This document shows positions 26,683-34,997 of a stretch of DNA of 64,000 nucleotides, one piece after another. The stretch is from assembly GCF_003149185.1 (NCBI RefSeq), contig NZ_QGDO01000001.1, positions 682,001 through 746,000 of the forward strand. The letters are read 5' to 3'. Source of the stretch: Sediminitomix flava. Lineage in GTDB: Bacteria > Bacteroidota > Bacteroidia > Cytophagales > Flammeovirgaceae. Numbering within the stretch: the stretch's first letter is position 1; the number at the start of each line of letters is the position of its first letter. A program made the translations under genes and the position numbers. A model generated the notes under the pieces. That model worked only from the letters and a program-made list of their open reading frames with translations. It ran no database searches and was not told the DNA's origin.

Positions 26683-29484
26683 ATGTCTTTGTGCTGGAAA
26701 AATGTGCTCGCCTTGGTTTTCACACTTTCTATCTTAGGTACTACTCTTAACGCACAAGAGAGAGCTAAGCTAATAGGAAGAGTTACAGACCAAGAGACGG
26801 GGGAAGAAATTATCGGAGCAAGTATTTTGGTGAAAGGTACTGGAACAGGTACTGCTACCGATATATTCGGAAACTATGCTTTGAATCTTGTAAATGGAAC
26901 GCATGTATTACAACTCACTTATATTGGTTATGAAAGCCAAGAAATAGAAGTTGTACTTCAAAATGCGGAAACAAAAGAATTGAACATTACGCTAAAACCA
27001 GATGCCCAACAATTGGATATGGTGGAAGTAGTGGCTAAGAAAGATCAACGAAGTGAGGCTTCAATGATCAATACCGTAAAAGAAAGTGATATGGTAGTCA
27101 GTGGTGTTTCTGCCGAATTGATTGCTAAACAAGGCGGTGGAAGTGCTGCAGACGTCATGAAACGTATTCCGGGAATTACCTTAATCGAGAATCGTTTCGT
27201 TATGGTAAGAGGGCTAAACCAACGATATAACTCTGTTTTGGTAAACGGCGTAGGCGTACCAAGTACAGAGCCAGATGCAAAGGTTTTCTCTTTTGATATT
27301 CTTCCTTCTAGCATGATTGACCAGCTTTTGGTCTACAAATCAGGCTCGGCAGAATTACCTGGAGAAATGGCGGGAGCAGTGATAGACGTAACAACTAGAA
27401 ATGATCTGACGGAGGATTTCAACAGTATCTCTTTATCGTTAGGTGCAAGAGTAGGAACGACTGGGCAACGCTTCTTATTTGACCAAGGTTCGGGTATGGA
27501 TTACACTGGTTTTGGGACAAATAATAGGGCTTGGGGCAATCAATTCCCTCAAAAATTAAGCTCAAATGCCAATGAAGCGGCACAACAAGCACAAAGCCTA
27601 AATAACAATTGGGCATGGAGCGAAGGCACTGCCCTTCCCACAGGAAGTATCTCTTACTCTATGGGAAGACTATTTGATGTAGGAGGACTAGAAATGAGCA
27701 ATATTACTTCTGTAGGCTACAGTAATGATTACAAAACTTCGGAGGTTTCAAACTATAAATATTCACCAGGCGGTACTGCTTCCATCTATAATTCGGAGGG
27801 AAATAAGTTTGAGAATTCTACAAAGACTTATGTCTTATCAAACTTCTCTGCCAGATGGAATTCGAATAACAAAATTGAGTTCAAGAATCTTTTCAATCAG
27901 ATTGGAGAAAGAGAAATGTTTGAGCGTGAAGGCGAAGATTTAGCGAATAACTTCCTTCAGAAGGATTACTCGATGAGGTATCAGTCACGAAGCTTTTACA
28001 TGGGGCAACTGAGTGGTGAACACGAACTTTCTGATGATAAGAAATTGACTTGGACAACAGGACTTTCAACCATGAGAATGAATGAGCCTGATTGGAAAAG
28101 AATCCGATACCAAGGTGGTTATGTTTCAGCAGAAGATAATCCTAACCGATACAATGATTTGCCATTGGCATTCTTTAATCAAGCCAACTTAGATTACAAC
28201 TCAAGATATAGCTCAGAGTTAAATGAGAATATCTACAATGCTAGAGTAGACTATGAGCAAACATTTGAAAACCCATATCATTCGGATAAGAAGATTAAGC
28301 TAAATGCAGGTCTTTATGGAGAAGCATCGAAAAGAGATTTCTCAGTAAGATGGACTTCAATTACTCCATTCCCGAATAACGCACCAGAAACACCAGTTTA
28401 CGGAGCAGATATGAATACAATCTTTGCCCCTGAAAACTTTGGACCTGGCGGATGGACAATGCGAGAAGGAACAAACCCTTCAGATGCTTATTCAGCAGAG
28501 TCTACACTTTTGAGTGGATACTTAGGAGCATCGCTTCCTATCGGGAAATTCACGTTCAATGGTGGTGCAAGAGTTGAATCCTTTAATCAGAATATAATGT
28601 CAGAAGGTCTGATGGAAAATGTAGATAACAACAATCTAAATATTTTACCATTTGCCAATGTCTCTTATGACATTAATGACAAAATGTTATTGAGAGCAGC
28701 CTACAGCAAGACGATCAACAGACCGTCTTTCAGAGAGCTTGCCCCATTCAACTTCTACGACTTTGAAATGAGAGCTAACATTGTAGGTAATAGCAACTTG
28801 AAACAGTCAGAAATTCAAAATATAGATTTGCGTTGGGAGCTTTATCCTTCGGAAAATGAATCGATCTCTATCGGGACGTTCTACAAGAGTTTTAAGAACC
28901 CAATCGAGATGTTTATTCAGCCAAATCAGAATACCATCTTCACCTATGAAAATGCAGAAGCTGCAACATCTGCGGGTATAGAAGTTGAGGTTAAGAAATC
29001 TTTCAAAGATATCTCACATTTTGATCTGATTCATCATTCATCACTTTCCTTGAATGCTTCTCTGATTCACTCAACAATGACTCTAGGTGAAAATTCGATG
29101 GAAGTAAATAGCGAAAGACCGCTTCAAGGACAATCTCCTTATGTAGTGAACTTAGGTTATTACTATGACAACCCACAAACAGGATGGGCTTTTAACCTAC
29201 TCTACAATACCTACGGACAGCGCATCTATTCGGTAGGAGACGGTCAAAATTCATACCCTTGGTACGAAATGCCAAGACAGTTGATTGACTTGAACATCTC
29301 GAAAGAGTTTAACAACAACTGGGAAGTTTCATTGAATGTAGAAAACCTACTGAATGCCAAATACCAACTTTATGTAGATGGTAATGCAGACGGAAAAATT
29401 GATACAAGCAATGAAAATGACAATATGGTCATGGAGTCTTATAGTGGACAAGCTTTCACACTCGGACTTTCTTACAAATTCTAA
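26683..29484 (+). CDS. TonB-dependent receptor with carboxypeptidase-like domain
   Basis: A 933-residue outer-membrane receptor. The signal peptide (ending TLNAQE) is followed by a CarboxypepD_reg-like domain (IGRVTDQETGEEIIGASILV), a TonB-box region and a plug with MKRIPGITLIENRFVMVRGL and RYNSVLVNGVGVPS. The latter resembles the TonB-Xanth-Caul class rather than SusC. The barrel ends YKF. It is co-oriented with a beta-helix lipoprotein 61 nt downstream, which probably acts as its surface partner. There is no SusD and no enzyme nearby, so the ligand is unknown. Confidence 0.93.
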   Translation: MSLCWKNVLALVFTLSILGTTLNAQERAKLIGRVTDQETGEEIIGASILVKGTGTGTATDIFGNYALNLVNGTHVLQLTYIGYESQEIEVVLQNAETKELNITLKPDAQQLDMVEVVAKKDQRSEASMINTVKESDMVVSGVSAELIAKQGGGSAADVMKRIPGITLIENRFVMVRGLNQRYNSVLVNGVGVPSTEPDAKVFSFDILPSSMIDQLLVYKSGSAELPGEMAGAVIDVTTRNDLTEDFNSISLSLGARVGTTGQRFLFDQGSGMDYTGFGTNNRAWGNQFPQKLSSNANEAAQQAQSLNNNWAWSEGTALPTGSISYSMGRLFDVGGLEMSNITSVGYSNDYKTSEVSNYKYSPGGTASIYNSEGNKFENSTKTYVLSNFSARWNSNNKIEFKNLFNQIGEREMFEREGEDLANNFLQKDYSMRYQSRSFYMGQLSGEHELSDDKKLTWTTGLSTMRMNEPDWKRIRYQGGYVSAEDNPNRYNDLPLAFFNQANLDYNSRYSSELNENIYNARVDYEQTFENPYHSDKKIKLNAGLYGEASKRDFSVRWTSITPFPNNAPETPVYGADMNTIFAPENFGPGGWTMREGTNPSDAYSAESTLLSGYLGASLPIGKFTFNGGARVESFNQNIMSEGLMENVDNNNLNILPFANVSYDINDKMLLRAAYSKTINRPSFRELAPFNFYDFEMRANIVGNSNLKQSEIQNIDLRWELYPSENESISIGTFYKSFKNPIEMFIQPNQNTIFTYENAEAATSAGIEVEVKKSFKDISHFDLIHHSSLSLNASLIHSTMTLGENSMEVNSERPLQGQSPYVVNLGYYYDNPQTGWAFNLLYNTYGQRIYSVGDGQNSYPWYEMPRQLIDLNISKEFNNNWEVSLNVENLLNAKYQLYVDGNADGKIDTSNENDNMVMESYSGQAFTLGLSYKF

Positions 29485-29545
29485 TACACAGAATTCATTT
29501 TACAATTCACATAAACAAACAAACTTTTAATTCTTTACTTTCAAA

Positions 29546-31000
29546 ATGAATAATCTATCTAAATTCCTAGCAGTTGGTATGATTGCCGCTTCAACTTCAT
29601 TGTTCACAGCATGTAGCGATGATGACAAAATTGACAACCCTGGCAACGGTGGAGGAGAAACTCCAGAATGGGTAACTGGCGACCAAACAACTGCAGCAAA
29701 CGGAAATACTGTAACAGTATTAACGGGTTCTGTAGATGAAGATTTCACTTTGACAAAAGACACACAGTGGATCATCATCGATAAAGTTTTTGTTCAAAGA
29801 GGAGCAACTTTAACCATTGAGCCAGGAACTGTAATCTACGGTGACACTGAAACTAAAGGTGCTTTGATCGTAAACCGTGGTGCTCAAATCAATGCTGTAG
29901 GTACAGCTGATGAGCCTATCGTATTTACTTCTGAGCAAGAAACAGGTCTTAGAGACAGAGGAGACTGGGCTGGTGTTGTACTTTTAGGATATGCTAAAAC
30001 GAACAACGTAGCAAACTCTGATGTAGAAGGACAAGGTGCATTGATTGAAGGTATTGTAGGTGTTGAAGGTTCTGACGATGGTCGTTATGGCGGGAACACA
30101 CAAAATGACAACTCAGGTAAGATGGAATTTGTACGTATCGAGTTTGCAGGTGTGGCACTTTCTCCAGACAATGAGTTGAACTCTCTTACATTTGGAGGTG
30201 TAGGAAACCAAACTGAAGTAAACCACATCATTGTTTCTCATGCAGGTGACGATTCATACGAGTGGTTTGGTGGAGAGTCTAATCACCAATACCTAGTTTC
30301 TACGGGTTGTATTGATGATGATTTTGATACAGACGAAGGTTACAGAGGTATCTTACAATATGGTGTTTCTATCAAAGACCCTATGACAGCTGACGTTTCT
30401 GGTTCTAGAGCTTTTGAAGCTTCTTCTTCAAAAGATGCTGCAGCCGCAAATGGATACCACTCTCAGCCTGTATTCTTGAACTTTACAGCTGTAGGTCCTT
30501 ATGCTTTCTCTGAGTCAATTCATCCTTATCACCAATCTGGTGTAAGAGCTGATAGAGCTACAGAGATTGAAATCTATAATTCTGTACTTGTAGGTTACCC
30601 TCACGGTATCCAAAGACAAGATAAGAGTGGTGAAATTGCGCCAAACGCTAAATTCATGAATAACTACTTGGCAGGTCACGATGAAACATTTGTTGATATT
30701 GCTGGTGGCGGCATCAATGATATTGTAGCAGATAACCACGAAAAAGCAACAATTGCTGATATCCTGAACTTGCCTACAACAAACTATGGAGACTATGTAG
30801 ATGGTAATGTTGTTCCTCACTTAGCTTCTGAATTAAACGCTTCTTCAATCAATCCTGCTGATGTAATTGAAGGCGATGCTGACCAATCAGTAATTGAAGA
30901 TGTAGATTTCGTAGGAGCAATCAATCCTCAAGGAATTCAAGCAGAATGGAACTGGACATCTAACTGGATGTTAATGGATGCTGTTAATCAACCTTACTAA
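29546..31000 (+). CDS. Right-handed beta-helix lipoprotein, partner of the TonB receptor
   Basis: A 484-residue lipoprotein (lipobox SLFTAC, Cys23, followed by acidic SDDD typical of surface-exposed Bacteroidota lipoproteins). Residues about 70-330 show short beta-helix turns (KVFVQRGATLTIEPGTVIYG, ALIVNRGAQINAVGTADEPI, NSLTFGGVGNQTEVNHIIV). No catalytic residues of polysaccharide lyases are obvious. Proteins of this shape commonly follow receptor genes of this class in Bacteroidota. A substrate-binding or capping role is inferred from position only. Confidence 0.75.
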   Translation: MNNLSKFLAVGMIAASTSLFTACSDDDKIDNPGNGGGETPEWVTGDQTTAANGNTVTVLTGSVDEDFTLTKDTQWIIIDKVFVQRGATLTIEPGTVIYGDTETKGALIVNRGAQINAVGTADEPIVFTSEQETGLRDRGDWAGVVLLGYAKTNNVANSDVEGQGALIEGIVGVEGSDDGRYGGNTQNDNSGKMEFVRIEFAGVALSPDNELNSLTFGGVGNQTEVNHIIVSHAGDDSYEWFGGESNHQYLVSTGCIDDDFDTDEGYRGILQYGVSIKDPMTADVSGSRAFEASSSKDAAAANGYHSQPVFLNFTAVGPYAFSESIHPYHQSGVRADRATEIEIYNSVLVGYPHGIQRQDKSGEIAPNAKFMNNYLAGHDETFVDIAGGGINDIVADNHEKATIADILNLPTTNYGDYVDGNVVPHLASELNASSINPADVIEGDADQSVIEDVDFVGAINPQGIQAEWNWTSNWMLMDAVNQPY

Positions 31001-31028
31001 TTTTAAAAAAAGTTAAGATTGTGATATA

Positions 31029-31057
31029 TAAGTCTGAGAGTTCTTCTCTCAGGCTTA
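31029..31057 (+). terminator. Stable hairpin after the beta-helix gene
   Basis: TAAGTCTGAGAG (31029-31040) and CTCTCAGGCTTA (31046-31057) form a 12-bp stem with one G-T pair and a 5-nt loop. The T tract is weak, so it may attenuate rather than fully stop transcription into the next lipoprotein gene. Confidence 0.55.
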
Positions 31058-31080
31058 TTAAATACTTAATTAAGTTTAAT

Positions 31081-31656
31081 ATGAGAAATTTTGTACTGTT
31101 CAGCTCAATAATTCTATTTATATTTGCATGTGCATATGATCAAACGCCATCAACCAATGTTGATGATTATATCACGACAGTACAGCAAGATACCTTGCAA
31201 TTCCAACTAGCGCTTTATATCGCTAAAAAGCCTAAGCGGAAAGATCCCAAGAAATTTTACGATGAAAATTTTCATTCCTATTACCAACAGAGAGGAAAGG
31301 ATTACGAATTTCTTCACTATTGGATAGACAATGAACATGTTCATCACTTCTCTTTACTCAAAAAAGAGTATAAAAGTCTGCATAACAAGCATAGAGCTAT
31401 AGCAGGTAGGTTTACTTTAAATGATCAGAATAGCATCGAAAATTTCGATTACTACTACTGGTCACCAGCTATACAGCCAGAAGATGCTCGAAAAGTAGCC
31501 AACGATGTTTTTGATGAGATTTTGAAAGAAAAATCGGTTAAAAAACTCTACGGGAGGAAAGATTTGATTGACTTCCCAAATAAAGATACATTTTATGATG
31601 CACCACAAAGAAAGTGGGTATATCAACCTGATACCTTAAAACAGCTGTTTCAATAG
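31081..31656 (+). CDS. Lipoprotein of unknown function
   Basis: A 191-residue lipoprotein, taking ATG 31081 as the start. That gives the signal MRNFVLFSSIILFIFAC; an upstream GTG at 31021 would place twenty residues encoded by a terminator hairpin before it. The mature protein is rich in aromatic and basic residues (KKPKRKDPKKFYDENFHSYY, NFDYYYWSPAI) with no domain I recognise. It follows the receptor/beta-helix pair on the same strand and may be the third member of that system. Confidence 0.65.
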   Translation: MRNFVLFSSIILFIFACAYDQTPSTNVDDYITTVQQDTLQFQLALYIAKKPKRKDPKKFYDENFHSYYQQRGKDYEFLHYWIDNEHVHHFSLLKKEYKSLHNKHRAIAGRFTLNDQNSIENFDYYYWSPAIQPEDARKVANDVFDEILKEKSVKKLYGRKDLIDFPNKDTFYDAPQRKWVYQPDTLKQLFQ

Positions 31657-31868
31657 CATCAGAGGTAAAGGGAGCATCAAACATACTTATGTAATTTCTG
31701 AAAACAGGACAGAGATTGCTATTTTCTAGTGTTTTATACACATAGCAAAGTGTAAGTAAATTACTGAAATTAAGATTCTTACCATAGTTCTACGAACTAG
31801 ACTAAGAATTGAGACAGAACTACTTACCAAACGCATTTACAATACACATTTACAAGCATATATTCAGT

Positions 31869-31904
31869 GGAGGTCCCAATTCTGTTGGGCCTTCCCTTTT
31901 TTTT
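31869..31904 (+). terminator. Hairpin with T tract, distal to the lipoprotein gene
   Basis: GGAGGTCCCAA and TTGGGCCTTCC (31869-31895) pair with one mismatch and one wobble, and nine T-rich bases follow. It lies about 210 nt beyond the lipoprotein stop codon. Confidence 0.65.
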
Positions 31905-32102
31905 GCTCTAAACCGAAGTACCAAATAACAAGGTGTACATTACTCTTATTTTGAAATGCCTGAGCCTATTCTGTATAAATCGCACATTCGTACTTATTTC
32001 ATAGTAACTTATCCTCTCTAGAACTATAGAGTTTTACTAGAAAAACAAAGCTAAGCCTTCTTATTTCTCCCCCTAAACTTGGCATACTCATGATTATTGA
32101 AA

Positions 32103-32164
32103 CGACGATTTATCGCATCTGAGTATTTCAATTTTAAGAGAATTTGAGACGCGATAAATCGTCG
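32103..32164. repeat. REP-like palindrome
   Basis: CGACGATTTATCGC (32103-32116) is a perfect 14-bp inverted match to GCGATAAATCGTCG (32151-32164). The right arm is additionally framed by GAGAC and GTCTC. The sequence resembles palindromes I associate with REP-associated tyrosine transposases in Bacteroidota; no transposase is present here. Confidence 0.55.
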
Positions 32165-32282
32165 TCTCTACCTAGCTAACGAATATTTTAGAATTGAAAA
32201 AGTATTGGGAAACCTTTACTCAAAAAGATGTCCATAAAGGTTGGTTGTTTTCCTTACACTACAGTAAGTTTTCGGGGAGATT

Positions 32283-32990
32283 TTAAAGGTTATAAATTGG
32301 CTCTATTTCAGATAGTTTTTCCTTAAGCTTTAAATAATAAGATTGCCATTCTTGAACTCTAGGTACAGGCCTTGATAAAAATTGATCTACCATTTCTATT
32401 TTGTTAGTGAAATCTGGATCATTACATAATTTTGAAATAATTAGTCCTCTAAAATATGCATCAATTGTACCCGATAAGATTCCTTCACTCTTATCATGCC
32501 ACCTCAGACCTTTACTTGTAAGAATATCCATTACTATCAAAACATTAGGCATATATGAAAACTTATCAACAAAAACACCACCACTATTTGCCAAATAATT
32601 AACAACTAAACCCGATACTCTTAAGGTTGAAGCTTCATCTTTATAAGATAGTCCATCCATTAAAGGTATTTTTATATCTCTAATAGTTGGTAAAAAATAT
32701 TCAGAGTTTATATCTAAATACTTATCTGGATAACCATTTGGTTTATTCACCTCTCGTATTATCTCTTCTACCCTTTCCATTCCCATCGATATTCCAGAAA
32801 AAGCAATAGAAGAATAAGTTGAGTAAAACTCCAACTGAAATCCTACCACAATTCCGTTTTCACGCTTTATAAATCCTGAATTCTCTCCATCACGATATAA
32901 CTTAAAACCTTGGTCTTTTATTCGCGAATATAGATCAGCTAAAAGTATCTTTTTCATATTATTGGTGTAAACAACAACTTCATAACTCAT
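32283..32990 (-). CDS. Hypothetical protein
   Basis: A 235-residue soluble protein without signal peptide or membrane helix; I do not recognise a family. Composition is ordinary for a folded cytoplasmic protein (FKLYRDGENSGFIKRENGIV near the N-terminus, VQEWQSYYLKLKEKLSEIEP at the end). An internal Met (residue 12, MKKILLADLYSRIKDQGF) is an equally plausible start. It stands alone between REP-like repeats and may belong to the accessory stretch that continues to about 41 kb. Confidence 0.65.
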   Translation of the reverse strand: MSYEVVVYTNNMKKILLADLYSRIKDQGFKLYRDGENSGFIKRENGIVVGFQLEFYSTYSSIAFSGISMGMERVEEIIREVNKPNGYPDKYLDINSEYFLPTIRDIKIPLMDGLSYKDEASTLRVSGLVVNYLANSGGVFVDKFSYMPNVLIVMDILTSKGLRWHDKSEGILSGTIDAYFRGLIISKLCNDPDFTNKIEMVDQFLSRPVPRVQEWQSYYLKLKEKLSEIEPIYNL

Positions 32991-33013
32991 TTACATTTAA
33001 CCAAAAAGTAAAT

Positions 33014-33077
33014 TTCGTCCGCAAATATTTTGCGGATGCTCGAATGCGGCACTTTCAGTGCGGACGCAGTGCCAAAA
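33014..33077. repeat. REP-like palindrome unit, left copy
   Basis: CCGCAAA-TAT-TTTGCGG (33019-33035), then GAATGCGGCAC and a small GCAC/GTGC hairpin. A closely matching unit, identical over about 25 bp at its left end, lies at 38791-38845. Confidence 0.65.
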
Positions 33078-33221
33078 CTTAAACTAAATTCAGCTTGAGC
33101 AAGCTATCTAGAAAGATTAGCTACATTTACAAGACCTTACTTTTCCGTACAATCTCTTGCACTGCTATACCTATACTCTGCTACATTCTCCACGAAGCCT
33201 GCCCAAACTGGAGATTTACTT

Positions 33222-34571
33222 TTAGTTAGAATTCATAAAGCTTCCATAAAACTTCATCTCAGAAATACAGATATCATCATACTTTGTCCCCTTATAGACA
33301 TCAGTAATTGTAAATCTTATCTTTTTAATTTTCCCACTTTCAGCAATACATTCTTCTAGAGTTGGATAAGATAAACACCACTCTCCATTATCAAGGATAA
33401 TATCTAACATTGAATAATAATTACTTCTATATTTCATAGGTCTCAAAGACCTATCCGTTAGAGGTATTTCATTCTCTTTATAGAACTCCTCAACAATAAC
33501 GGAATCACCTTGTTCAATCGTGACATCTATTTTATATGATTTTACTTTGTTATTTGTAATGTATGTCCCTTTACTTTTTGTGTAGCCATTCAAAAAAGTT
33601 ACGGCTTCTATCAAAACTCCATCTATAAATTCAACCTCAATCCATTCTCCTATTCCTGCCCCCTTAACTCCTTCTACCCATGCCGTATTTTTATCATCAT
33701 CAATGAGATTATGAGGTGAATAATTACCTACAAGCTGAGAAGAACACCTTATATTTTTGACAACAGAAGAAGGTAAACTCCTTTTTACCTCATCATAATT
33801 CAATAACGAACTCATATCTACAGCAATAAATAATGGTTCATATGCTTTGGGTTTAAAATCAGAAATTGTCTTTGTATAAACTCCATCTTGGATTTGAAAA
33901 TTGTCAAAGCCTCTAATTACGATTTCCTCCTCTGAAATATCTATCCAGGTATCTATTGTTATATTTAGTTGATCTACTATCCCATCACCCCAAAACCCTG
34001 CGGGTTTAACATCATAAATAAAAGATCTATCGGAGTAATATGAAAAGTAAGTCATTCCTCCTCCATTATAATTCTCATAATTTGCAGTTATGGTATAATT
34101 CACCTTTAATACAGCTTCAGAATTTGCCTCAAATTCAAGTTCTGTCAAATACCAATTCCTACTCAATTCAGAACAGGTATAACTCTTACCTCCAAATGCT
34201 ACTACATACTCAGACTGCACTCCTCTTTCAAGCTTATTGTCATAGCTAAGTTTTTCATCATTAAAAGTAAAAGAAAAACCTTCTACATAATCTTCCTCAT
34301 TTTCATTTTGATAAGGAGATAAGTCGACTGGAAACCCATAGCTCACCAGATTAGATTGCCCATGATTTTTGAGATAATAGATAACTTCAACATCAAAATA
34401 GTTTAAATACACTTTAATATTTAAATTCTCTCTAGTTAACTCAATTTCAGATTGATTTAGCATTTTAATTCCTCCTTGTATTTGCGCGAAGATTCCATCA
34501 ATAGGTCCTCCATTAGGGAAAGCAACAAGGCTTGAAAAAATAAATGACAGACAAAAAGTAAACTGTTTCAT
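33222..34571 (-). CDS. Exported protein with DUF4424-like and NADase-type glycan-binding-like domains
   Basis: A 449-residue protein with a signal peptide (cleaved near VAFPNG). The N-terminal 270 residues are a beta-rich region (IELTRENLNIKVYLNYFDVE) reminiscent of DUF4424. Residues about 275-445 resemble the discoidin-like NADase-type glycan-binding domain: SSQLVGNYSPHNLIDDDKNT, AWVEGVKGAGIGEWIEVEF, and an F-L-N-G-Y turn. In other proteins this domain accompanies NAD glycohydrolases or toxins, but no enzymatic domain is evident here. A 16-bp inverted repeat begins 15 nt upstream of the start codon. Domain names are from memory. Confidence 0.65.
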   Translation of the reverse strand: MKQFTFCLSFIFSSLVAFPNGGPIDGIFAQIQGGIKMLNQSEIELTRENLNIKVYLNYFDVEVIYYLKNHGQSNLVSYGFPVDLSPYQNENEEDYVEGFSFTFNDEKLSYDNKLERGVQSEYVVAFGGKSYTCSELSRNWYLTELEFEANSEAVLKVNYTITANYENYNGGGMTYFSYYSDRSFIYDVKPAGFWGDGIVDQLNITIDTWIDISEEEIVIRGFDNFQIQDGVYTKTISDFKPKAYEPLFIAVDMSSLLNYDEVKRSLPSSVVKNIRCSSQLVGNYSPHNLIDDDKNTAWVEGVKGAGIGEWIEVEFIDGVLIEAVTFLNGYTKSKGTYITNNKVKSYKIDVTIEQGDSVIVEEFYKENEIPLTDRSLRPMKYRSNYYSMLDIILDNGEWCLSYPTLEECIAESGKIKKIRFTITDVYKGTKYDDICISEMKFYGSFMNSN

Positions 34572-34997
34572 ATCATGAAAAATAAATACTAAAAAGTAAA
34601 GCTCAAACTAGATTGGTCTTTACTTTTTAGTATTTCAAGTTACAAACTTGATAGTTGCTGCTAACCACAAGTTAGCTCTTCTCACTTCCCAGCTCGCAAA
34701 CTTGCGGTAGCGAAATACATTGGTATATACATGAAATTTATTACATACTGTATCAAAATCAGTATCACTTACTGTTTTCAAATCGATAAGTTAATCTAGA
34801 ACTGTTCACACTAACATCAAACTGAAAACAGAGAGAAAATAACCATTCCTTCATCTTTTCTAATGATGAAACAGCCTCATATACCTCGTTATTTTCAAAC
34901 CTACCTTTTAAGAGATCAAGTGAACTTCAAAACCATTAAAATTTACCTAAATAATAACCAAACTTAAAACTAAACTATTGTCAAAACCTAATTAAAG
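34572..34997. other. Divergent intergenic region with hairpin and repeat fragments
   Basis: 426 bp between divergent genes. It contains the 34586-34633 inverted repeat, a CTAACCACAAGTTAG palindromic fragment (34658-34672), and presumably the promoter of the large T9SS gene. No gene is evident. Confidence 0.5.
34586..34633. repeat. Perfect 16-bp inverted repeat in the leader of the DUF4424-like gene
   Basis: ATACTAAAAAGTAAAG (34586-34601) pairs with CTTTACTTTTTAGTAT (34618-34633) around a 16-nt loop. The loop contains CTCAAACTAG, also found in the terminators at 38718 and 40817. It could be a leader hairpin or an operator. Confidence 0.6.

Larger units (their letters stand above)
31657..32282. 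other. Gene-free region with hairpins
   Basis: 626 bp without a supported gene. It holds an imperfect nested hairpin (ATTCTTA...AGTTC/GAACT...TAAGAAT, near 31768-31810), a strong terminator (31869-31904), a REP-like palindrome (32103-32164), and remnants such as CTAGAACTATAGAGTTTTACTAG that resemble hairpin arms. Confidence 0.55.
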
